From contig OZ059899.1 in assembly GCA_964057225.1 (NCBI GenBank), forward strand, positions 8,308,001 through 8,372,000: DNA of 64,000 nt. The letters run 5' to 3'. This document shows, piece by piece, positions 53,609 to 64,000 of the stretch. The notes under the pieces are model-generated. The model saw only the letters and a program-made list of their open reading frames with translations. It was not told where the DNA came from and did not search any database. This DNA comes from Auanema rhodensis (lineage: Eukaryota; Nematoda; Chromadorea; Rhabditida; Rhabditidae). The first letter of the stretch is position 1; the number at the start of each line of letters is the position of its first letter. Position numbers and translations under genes: made by a program.

Positions 53609-56600
53609 GACTTTGTTTTTGTGGCAATACTTGTATATTTATTGTGTATATGATATACATTGAACTTTACTAAAGACAAGAGCGTTAGCTGGTTCTAATA
53701 GCCATATGGGCACCCGGCTGCAAGACGGGTCCTCATTCCTTCCAAATTCAAGACTCCTGTCGAAATATGTAACATTTAGAACTGTGCTCGGCTTAAAAGA
53801 CCCATTTTTCTCGATTAGGCGGCATGTTTGTAGTGACAAATGGCATTGTTTATGTTACTTTTCTTTGTTTTAGTGCCTAGCGTCCGCGGGGCGGCTCGTT
53901 CGAGCTCAGAGTTGCTATATCCGAATCTGCCCTCTTCGAACTTCTAGTAGAATTCATCATATTTTTCTATTTTGCTTTCCAGACTGTTACGAGATGCTGG
54001 TTGTGATTCAAGCTGTAATTCAACTGTTTCGAACCGATTTCCAGGTAATGAGAACTGGTGCCTCATTTAAATTAATTCATAGATTTTACATTCCAAAATT
54101 GACATAGCATTCGATAGATAGTAAATCTGTCCTTAGCAGTGCTTTAGTTCTGCATGAGTCGCATTTTCGGTGCTAGAATTTACACTTGTCTCAGCTGGGT
54201 CCCACTTAGGTTTGCCATCTCATTACATAGATATATTACTAGATCTATTAGAAAAGAACTTTGAACATTTAAATGCTGCTCGTTTCTTCTATCATCAATG
54301 ACTTTAATTTTGATTTGTCTACAACCATTCATTTAGCGCAATACAATTTCTGAAACTTATGTTTTTCATTCGAAAAACTTCATCCTATACAAAAAGTTAA
54401 TTGAATTAAGCGGTACAAATTTAATTTCTAGATCTTAGAAGCTCCTTCATATCATGCCAAGCTTATGACATATTTCTTTCAGAAAATTCAATTTTCTTCA
54501 TATTGCTCAATATATATTGTGTCTAGCTTGAAATATGCTTCAACTTATGAGTTAATATGTTTGTTTTCTAGATCTTAAGATATGTTTTTTACATTTATTA
54601 GATGTCGTAACCTATTCCTTTAAATTGATCTTTTGATAGAAGGATAAAAGCTTCCATGTTTCCTTGTTTTTCCGAAAAGATGAATTTGAGAATTTTAGCA
54701 TTTGAATGCAACCGTCCCATTTTAATTATTTTCAAAAATAAATGTACATTTGTGTGTTTCTGGCGTTAAAATGTATTTATTTCGGACAAATGTACGTCCT
54801 TTTTACTTTTTCTCGGTTTTCGAACGCAACATCAGTTTATTAATCATTCTTTTTATTATCCAATTGAACTACTATTTTTTTATTTGAGACAAGGTCCTTA
54901 ATACTTAACTACAACTGAATGCTTCTCTTTATCAGAGAATTATGGAAAATCTGTTCATTCAGATGTACAATGAATTTTTTTTATCAATTCAAATTCTTTC
55001 ATATAGCTGTTCTGGTCATTAAAAAGAAATTCAATGAACAAAGTTTGTTAACCCTTATAGACCATGCATGCAAATGACGATATACTTGCTCGCAGAGCTT
55101 TATTGTTTAAAGTTTCTTTGTTTTATTTAAGATAAGAGAAGATTATTCTCAAGATGTTCCTTTAAGCAGGAATAACTTTTGATTTAATAAAATAAGTTTA
55201 TATAAAACTCATTGAGTATGACAATTAGAGAAGAATAAATTATAGATGAATTAATGTTCGTGAATAAAAAATAATAAGATGTTAATGATCTGTAAGTAAA
55301 TTTCAAAAGATTACCTTGTAATAAATTGTAGCTGTAACTTAATCAAACTCATTACACGTTAACATTTTTTTACAATATTTTTCAGTAAATTTGTTTAGAC
55401 ATACTATTGCTTATGTATATTATATACATACATGTGTTTATATGACCAATAGAAAACAGAAAAACGGAAGATCACAAGCTTTTTCTAATGAATAATCGCA
55501 TAATAATTTCATGTGAAAAAGAAGTAACCCATGTAACACATAACACTGAAAACAGTAATCTAATATTTTAATTACAATAATCGGTATTATTTTGATTGCT
55601 GTAATGTAGTTGTTTTCCAAAAACACGTATTTTTAAATGAAAAAAAACTAAGTTGGAATAATTCTTCGCCCAAGCGAAATAATTCAAATATAGCATATCT
55701 CATAGGAATTATATCTACTTAAGTTCTACATAGCTTTCGCATATATCTGAAAAATGGAGCATCATTTATCCCTTTTATATTATTTTGACAATGAAACTCT
55801 AATCTGATATATGCTGTTATTTTCATTCACAACTTTCATAATTGTGAGCTATATCTTTCCTTTTTAATTTTATTTCTCGAAAATATGTTTTCTCGACTAT
55901 TTCTAACTGCTTATATCGGTAATCAACATTATTTTGAGCCTAGCAATTTTTGATTATCATGTGTGAATATGTAATGAAGCACCATGCTTTCCATCTCAGA
56001 ATTTTACGAAACTGACTCTAAACATCTCACAATTATTTTTCTTAGCACATTCTGTTAGTATTCTCACTTTGATTATAAATGTTTTTTTAATATTAAATAT
56101 TTCAACTAAAACTTCCATTTAACCCTATTTGGATCGACCTTTACAATGTTTTGACTTATTTTGTCTTTTATAACAATATTTCAATATCTGTTTTTAGATT
56201 ACGGATATGAAAATAGAATATAATTCAACTTTATAGTGTCTTAAGAGCTAAATGTTTAGAGTTAGAGAGCAAGTCTCGAATATTAAGTAACAAGTTAATT
56301 GAAAATGTTTCACAAGTTTAGAAAAGCTTGCTTTTGCTAATATACATTATTCGATTTCAAGAAAAACTAGGATCCATTTATGTAAACATTAATTCTTGAA
56401 AAACAATCTACAAAACATGATATAAATGTTTATATTTGCTGTAACACCAATATTTTATTAGATCACAACAGTTTCGAAGCTTCCTGATTCTTTGCTCCAT
56501 CTAGAAACAACCCTATCTATAAAGTATTAAAAGACAGAAAACTAAGAAAAGAGCAAGGAAAAAAACCTGATAAAACTATTTTCCAAACAAAGAAAGATCA

Positions 56601-56937
56601 ATGAACTTTTCTAGTTCTTTTCTCTTTTTCTCAACACATTCTTTTTTGCCAACTACTACCAACCATTTGATGATTTTCATTATCTCCAAGTTTGTGGTGA
56701 GCGCCCGTCGGCAAATAAACGTAAGCTGCACTATTTTTTTATTATTTCTTAGAAACGGGCCAAAATTATTCCTTATGACGCATAGCTTGTAAACCACTTT
56801 TCTTAATTCATTTTTATTTTTCATTTTTGTTCGGAAGTTGTTTGATCAAAGCGTATCACCTACTTTTACAGAATATCAAAATAGTTATAATTAGTACGGT
56901 ATACAGAAGAGAAAAAAATTGAGATCAGATAAATAAT
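53609..56937. other. Noncoding region between the HMG gene and the K2P channel gene
   Basis: About 3.3 kb, AT-rich, without a recognisable exon. A short CpG-rich patch with a GC box (about 53880-53960) stands out as a possible promoter. Two POU octamers occur near this interval, at 53027-53034 (before the HMG gene) and 55068-55075. Confidence 0.5.
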
Positions 56938-59691
56938 ATGCATACCTTACAACACCATAACAGTCGATTTGAGGTGAAGTATAGAACAAATGAGGTTAAT
57001 TTGTTCGGCAGAAAATATACTATTTTATTATTTACTACTAATTATTGAAAAAGTATTACTATAACTGTGAACTTTCGAATTTTTAGAAAGCTAAACCATT
57101 TACTCTTCATTGCTCACTTCTCTTCTTGGTTTTGCTTTATGCGTTCTGCGGTGGATTTATTTTCAATAAACTTGAATCAAAGGCCTGCAAAGAACTTCAA
57201 GATCGTAATAAGCAGGAAAAAACCGAATGTGTGATTCGCGTAAGCATAAATTTGTTGAAACATAGTTAGTAAGTGTATTTAGATGCTAAGTCAAGTGAAA
57301 ACAAACAAACACCATGAACATGATAAAAACGTTACTGCTGAAGTGATAATGACTTGTTTTGAGGAAGAACGGTGAACATACACTTTACTTTTTTTAAAGG
57401 ATATTCATGTCTTACAGAGACGAGCGAAGTGAATGGTCATTTGTCACAGCTACGTTGTATGGGTTTGGAATCGTAACAACTTTAGGTCAAATAACTTGAA
57501 AATTGATAAAACTTTGTTTACTTTAGGGTATAACCGAATAGCACCCATAACATATGCAGGACGTTTATTCTGTATTGTTTATGGTATTTGTGGAATTCCA
57601 ATAACGATGATTATAATTGCAAACGTAGGACAATATTTAAATAATTTTGCGGGAGATTCTCGACGAAAGGTTCAAAGCCTGATTTTACAGTTAAAGATCC
57701 TTTTAATGTTTTAGCTAGAAGCATATCGAACACAAAGAAGAATGTCAAAAGCCTCACTGTCTGGTAAAGAATATAAGGTATATAATTGTTTTAGACAGAT
57801 GATTACATTCAAATTTTAGGAATCGTCTATTCAAGTAACTTCGCTAATTCTTTTATTGGTGTTTCTAATTTATGTCGCTGTTGGTGCAATTCTATTACCA
57901 GCTTTAAACGGTCAAGTAAGTATTTAATGAAATAACTAGCATTTAATTTGAACACTGCTGTTTTAGATTGATTTTTTCAATGGACTTTATTATAATTTTC
58001 TCTGTTTAACAGCAATAGATTTTGGGCAGTTAGTGCCTACAAGGTTGGCTTGATTTTTAAATACTAATTCTTATAAGTAACATATCCAGAGTTGCTTTTC
58101 TGCCTATCACATTTTTATATGTTTGTTTGGGATTGGCCATAACAACTATAGCTATTGGTTAGTGACGTTTTATGATAAAGGAAGTTGAAGAATTTCTTTA
58201 TTAATATTTTTCAAATAATATATTCAAATAATCAAATTATATGCATGTTGTAGATATTGGATCTGAATATATGAAAAAACTTCATTATCTGGGGAAAAAG
58301 ATGAAAGATGCTGCTCAAACAAAGATATGGTTCGGAGGCAAAACGTACACAACTTTTCAAAATAACATTAAGCTCATATTTTGCTATTTCAGCTTGAAAG
58401 TTAGGGATTTACTACACGCAGTCGGAAAAAAATGCGGTGTCGAACCAGCTGTTATAGATGCGCTAGACCTAGAAAATGTTGTTGAAAGAACTATTGCTAT
58501 TCAAGTATCATTGTTTCTAACACTTAAGTTATACAATATAAATATTTTTAGGAAGGAAGAGATCCACCGGATGATACTAATGATTCGGATTCTATTACAA
58601 ATGACGAAATAAACTTAGAAAAAGCTCCTTTGTCTTCCCCATCAAATGGCTCACGATCACCATCCACGGAACACTGCCCCTTTCTTATACAGTTTATAGC
58701 AAATGGTTTTTCTCAGTAATATAGTATATTAAGAACTCCGCCTATTATACCTTGCAATCTACCCGAACTCATCATCAGGAATCCTTCATACAATTCACTT
58801 AACCAAGATATGTCCAGTCCTGTTGAGACGGTTCATATTTTTATATTCGAGCTCTGGCAATAGAATAATGTTATAGATATTTGTTCCTCCCACACAGGTT
58901 TGTAAAATTGAACTACCAGAAACACTAAGCGACGACGAAATGAATGAACCTCGAGTAATAATAATAGAGCCACCGACATCTCGACAGGATATGGAAGAAG
59001 TAAATAACTATCAAGTGAAATTATTATTGACGTTGAACCTATTAGATTAAGCCTATTGCCGTACGGATATTGGGACCGAACACATCAAGCTACTCAATCC
59101 ACTCACGCTCACGCTCTGTTAGTCCTGATGAACATGGTAATCCTTATTTCAGTTTTTATATAATGAAATATAATTCAAATATATTTATTCGAAATGGAAA
59201 AAATGATGAATGAAATGAAATGGAATGAAATAAGTTAATCAAAATATGAAATTCTTTACAGAACCTAAGAAATTCCGAGAGAAAAAGGAAAAATATGGTC
59301 GAGATCCTAGAAAATTATATGAAACATACCAAGAAGAATGGGATCGACTTGAACGATTATCGGATAAAAAGTTAGCTTATAGAATTTTGTAAAATATTCC
59401 CCAACTGATAATAGTTCATTTTAATCGAAAAATATTTCAGATCTCAACCTTCTTCCAGGTATTTTAATAGTTAAAATAAGCCAAATTTGCTGTATTCCTT
59501 TTTTGTTAGCATGAAATACCCGTTTTTTGTTTTTAAAAAAACATTTTCAGAAATTTTACCTAGCTACCTTAGGTTTATTCAGAATATTATTAATTAATTT
59601 CAGACATGGTCCTCGGAGAAGATCTATAATGCAGGCTTTCACTCCTGATCGATCACCATCACCTAATAATCACGGATTTTCTCATCAATGA
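56938..59691 (+). CDS. TWK-type two-pore-domain potassium channel with atypical pore filters
   Basis: Plasma-membrane channel subunit of about 544 residues. Exons: 56938-56973, 57087-57239, 57283-57371, 57418-57485, 57527-57669, 57715-57777, 57820-57915, 57967-58043, 58090-58157, 58254-58344, 58393-58504, 58552-58691, 58734-58830, 58898-58999, 59052-59136, 59262-59370, 59441-59458 (18-base microexon), 59604-59691. Membrane segments: M1 about 19-38, M2 128-150, M3 190-210, M4 245-265. The post-M4 GSEYMKKLHYLGKKM is typical of nematode TWK channels. Pore loop 1 reads TTLGYN, not TTIGYG, and pore loop 2 reads TAIDFG, not TTIGFG, so each filter lacks a conserved Gly. The cytosolic tail is long and rich in Ser/Pro/Arg. 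Exon 1 is a short inference (12 codons after an in-frame stop, 31 bases past an acceptor); the rest is well supported. Confidence 0.88.
59441..59458 (+). other. 18-base microexon in the K2P channel tail
   Basis: Needed to join the exon ending at 59370 (phase 2) to the last exon at 59604. It has a clean TTTCAG acceptor and a GT donor, keeps the frame, and encodes about six residues (SQPSSR with the flanking codons). Skipping it would also keep the frame, so it is a candidate for regulated splicing. Confidence 0.6.
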
Positions 59692-59805
59692 AAATGTTAA
59701 CGTATTCTTATGTGCAAACACTTTGAAAAGAATTTTTTTAAAACCAAGCCTGATGTCATACTTGAATGATCTCTATTTACGTAATCTTTACTTTCATACA
59801 ATACA

Positions 59806-59811
59806 AATAAA
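59806..59811 (+). terminator. Poly(A) signal of the K2P channel gene
   Basis: AATAAA 114 bases after the stop. The convergent neighbour's likely signal is on the minus strand at 59963-59968, so these two 3' ends do not need to overlap. Confidence 0.55.
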
Positions 59812-60145
59812 CATTAAAGAGTTTCTTTATATAGAATTTTATGATAACAGAATACTTTTCAGTTATAGTATTGTAAACGCTTGAAAACACGTCTAGCTTA
59901 AAAAGGTTGAAAAACAAAGATACCTAGCAACAATATTCCCTTCTTTTTGGTTTAAAAAAAACTTTATTCATATCAACAGTTGCATATTAAATAAGTGAGT
60001 ATTTGAAATGTTGGACCACATTTTGTTATATATAATTAAGTGGACATATCACATTATGCTTAGGGTTCATGTAACATTGAGAGTGGAGATAATTTCTTTA
60101 CAAATTTACATGTTTTGGTTTAGATGAATGGAGATGGCAGTCAGC

Positions 60146-61692
60146 TCAAATATCAAGTTGTCCAAAATAAGTGTTTTCAGTATTAAAAGCATAAACTCCG
60201 TCAGTGGAAGAGTTTACAACAATTCCATCTAGCCCATCTGGAGCCACAAGATTTGATTTGGCCCATCGTGGTTGACCTTCCGACAAGTTCGTAATAGCAT
60301 AAATGGAACCGTCGTATTTAGAATCAGACATTCCTGCAAAAAAAATTTTTATCCGATTCTTTTCATTTTGACAAATATTGAAATGTTCTTTGATCTTGTA
60401 CAGTTTGGTTTTTTTAATTTTGTAGCTTCGCTCAAAGACTACTCACCAACTCTAACTGCGCCAGTCATATGCAGGAAATCTCCTTTAGCAGTTACCGATA
60501 CATAATTAGATCTCGAGAAAAACGGTGGTCCCGTAATATCATCCGACTGAGCCACCTATAAATATATCTATGACTTTGAAGTAAGCAGGAAAATTACCTC
60601 GATCGTCTCAAAAACTTTCTTTTGTTCGTCGAACTCGATTAATCTATTTTTCTGCCACATGAATCCACAGCCAAATACTCCAAAGCTAATGAAAACTTTA
60701 TTTGAAGTTTGCAAAGCAGCAACAGGCAATCCAGGCTTAATCATTGAAATAATTACTTCAAACGCTTATTAAACATACCATAAACTTTTCTTGAGGAGAC
60801 TCAGCAACAAACTCAATATGAGCATCAGATTCGCCAATAGTTAAGCGATAGAGATGATATGTTCTGTGCATTCCAGCTACAATGGTTGTGTGAGAAACTC
60901 CAACGCTAGGGATAGAAGCAACATATTCCACTTGAACCTTTTCATCTCCATCATCCTTTTTCTCAGGAGCCTGTATATTGCAAATTATATCAATGTTTGT
61001 TTTAATTTTGATTACGTTTAGCGTCAATTTTTGCCAATCCTTGCCAGTCCATTTGTGAATACTTTGGAACTCAATGCCTCCAAAGCTTGTAGCAAGAAGT
61101 AGATATATTTTCCCATTGTATACAAAAATGTTCTCAGTCGCGTTTTCTTCGGTAGATACGGATGGAAACTGAATTAAATGAAAAAGTAAAAACGATCTAA
61201 AGAATTTCACCAACGATACATATAATATTGATTTATTTTAGTTGTTGTGTACTTTAATATAGTTGAAAGTGAAAATCGTGTTCTGTACTTACTTCAACAG
61301 GAGCGGACCATTTTTTCTCCACGGTATCAAAAGACACAGCATAACCACCAACGAAGCTAACTCTATGACCCCAGTTGAAAGTAGGTTGGTTTACAACTAA
61401 AAGAGATAAGAATAATAAATATGTAGATCTTATTGTTTTAGAATGTGGTCATTGTTCAAATACCGTTCGAAATGTAGTGAAATTAAAAGCTTTTATGAAT
61501 AATGTGAATACCATATCTATGGTATTCACATTATTTAAGAAAATAAGATGAGACTTTCATTCTAACAAAAAAAAACTCACAGTTTTTCGAAAAAAACCAA
61601 ACCTGGTTTTCTGCGAAAACAACATTATGATATTCCGCTTTTGTAATATTCTCAACAGAAGAAAGAGAAGAGGAAATTGTTGCAAAGGACAT
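60146..61692 (-). CDS. Unrecognised protein of 331 residues, possibly beta-rich
   Basis: Exons in transcript order: 61692-61581, 61396-61293, 61168-61016, 60970-60779, 60735-60598, 60555-60447, 60333-60146; all join in phase. I do not recognise the family. There is no obvious signal peptide or membrane segment. The sequence repeats a loose pattern of short strands ending in aromatic or hydroxyl residues (NIFVYNGKIYLL, IHKWTGKDWQKL, GGYAVSFDTVEKKW, YHLYRLTIGE, DGIVVNSSTDGVYAFN), which would suit a beta-propeller or other repeated beta sheet. That is a guess from spacing only. A charged linker (EKKDDGDEK) lies near residue 130. The ATG is one base after a TTTCAG acceptor. It converges on the K2P channel gene. 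The intron at 61397-61580 contains a long perfect palindrome. Confidence 0.85.
61498..61535. repeat. 38-base perfect palindrome in an intron
   Basis: Two exactly complementary 18-base arms (61498-61515 and 61518-61535) flank a 2-base centre. In RNA of either strand this forms an uninterrupted 18-bp hairpin with a minimal loop. It lies inside the intron at 61397-61580 of the minus-strand gene. Confidence 0.95.
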
Positions 61693-63027
61693 GCTGAAAA
61701 TAATTCTTTAACTTCATATTGAATAAGTATTATACGAATTAAAATGTTCAATTATTTTTTTAGTCAAGAAATATTAAAATAACGACAAATGAAATAGAAA
61801 AGCTATTTTTGAAAACATATATGAATATAAAGAAAAAAATATTAGCCGAAATATCTGAAATGAATAGAAAGAAATGAATGTTTCAAGAGAACGAGCTACG
61901 AACTTGCAGGAGACTCAACAGGAGTCTGACTGATGATGGACCTTTTATACGGGCTTGTTTGCGAAACGCGCTAGGGATGAGTCATCAGAAAACACCAAAA
62001 ATATTACGAATTTAGTGACAAAATAACAGGTGTGAGCATTGTTGTTCTTTATTGATATATTCGAGAACTTTTCAATATGTTGAAATAATTGAATTATAGG
62101 TTGATATAGGAAAGATTCGAAAAACATAACTTTCAACAAAATATATAAAAAAAACTTTATATCAGTTTATAGTGGCCATTATTTTGTTTTGAGATAAGAC
62201 TTAAAGAAGATAACTTTGAAAAATACACGTGTATTCTGGCAAGTGTGAAGAAAAGACAATTGAGCACCTTTGCCCGTGCCCATGAAACTCTTTTTCATAC
62301 ATATGTAAGCTAAATATATTACTATAGTACTAAGCAAACAAGGAAATTATATACCACATTTCCAAGGAAATAAGAACTTTTCAAGTTTCATGCTAATTGG
62401 TTTACATGTTTCCTTTGATAAGAAGGCTGAATAAAACCAATGACCTTGGGAGAAAATGATGTCCAGAGACGACTTCTACATCTTGTGAAGGCTATGGCAA
62501 AAAATTGGAAATTTTTGGGTTTAATCAAAAAGTCTGACATATGTTTCCTGCCTGCAAGCTCTTCCGCGATTTAATAATGCAACTGACACTCTCGAAATAG
62601 AAAATAATTTGGGAAATGGTCGATATGTATTGGAGATCACGTATGTCAAGTACAATTGTAACAGAGCGAAAAGTCTTTTGCTCGGTTGGGAACTCATTTT
62701 CATTTCTTTCTACTTTGGTGGAAATATTTAGAATTATGTTTTATTTTGTATTTCATCAAATTCGTAATTTTGAGAGAGAAGAAAAGTTTGAACTTTGTTG
62801 TTTCTTTGTGATAAAGATATCAGAAAATAAACTGCGCTCGCTCTTTTTCTATCGATTTTAGTGGGTGTACGTGTCTTTGTGAGAATAGACGCAGTTCTTG
62901 CACACGTACCGCCAGTTTCGGAGAAATTAGACTTATTTGTTTTTAATGTTATCGTTTGACCAGAAAATATTTAGCATGATTTTGTATAATACTTTTGGTG
63001 CTTCAGGTATATTTCTCCGGTGACAAA
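61693..63027. other. Divergent intergenic region
   Basis: About 1.3 kb between the start of the minus-strand 331-residue gene and the start of propionyl-CoA carboxylase beta. It is AT-rich with no supported exon and presumably holds both promoters. A small CpG-bearing patch at about 62830-62930 precedes the carboxylase gene. A polypyrimidine-AG ending at 63006 is a candidate leader acceptor. Confidence 0.5.

Positions 63028-64000
<973 letters not shown>

Overview
This window is nematode nuclear DNA. It is AT-rich and almost every gene is split by very short introns, many of 40-47 bases with plain GT...AG ends. It encodes a transthyretin-like secreted protein, a family characteristic of nematodes. 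Most start codons lie 1-35 bases after a splice-acceptor-like AG, as expected where spliced leaders are added to mRNAs. I cannot name the species. There is no bacterial, viral, rRNA, tRNA or CRISPR signal that I can see. All gene models below were built by hand from reading frame, splice sites and protein similarity recalled from the families.

Layout. Bases 1-5.9 kb are AT-rich and hold no gene I can support. A LIM-homeobox gene of the Lhx6/Lhx8/Arrowhead type (C. elegans lim-4) runs forward from 5.9 to 10.7 kb. From 10.7 to 34 kb there is a 23 kb gene desert. It holds microsatellites, C and G homopolymers, a 12-base minisatellite, and two groups of possible regulatory sites: CRE-type GACGTC sites at 18.0-19.2 kb and POU octamers, most densely at 32.06-32.26 kb. 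The desert ends at a POU class II (Oct1/2-like, probably ceh-18) transcription factor gene at 34-38.9 kb.

After that the genes are dense: a transthyretin-like gene (+), importin alpha of the alpha-3 type (-), then a head-to-tail trio (+) of a plasma-membrane-type syntaxin, an uncharacterised coiled-coil protein and elongin C. Poly(A)-signal to splice-acceptor gaps of about 90 bases suggest the trio is a trans-spliced operon. Profilin (-) converges on elongin C. After about 3.8 kb with no clear gene come a small single-box HMG protein (+), a TWK/K2P potassium channel (+) with unusual pore filters, an unrecognised 331-residue protein (-), and the 5' part of the mitochondrial propionyl-CoA carboxylase beta subunit (+), cut by the window end.

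The genes form no single pathway. Two developmental regulators are embedded in large regulatory flanks, and a housekeeping cluster follows (nuclear import, membrane fusion, ubiquitin ligase adaptor, actin, chromatin, metabolism). The most unusual things are the K2P channel with both filter sequences altered, the octamer cluster upstream of a gene whose own product should bind octamers, a perfect 18-base-arm palindrome in an intron, and two convergent gene pairs whose opposing poly(A) signals are only 9-12 bases apart.
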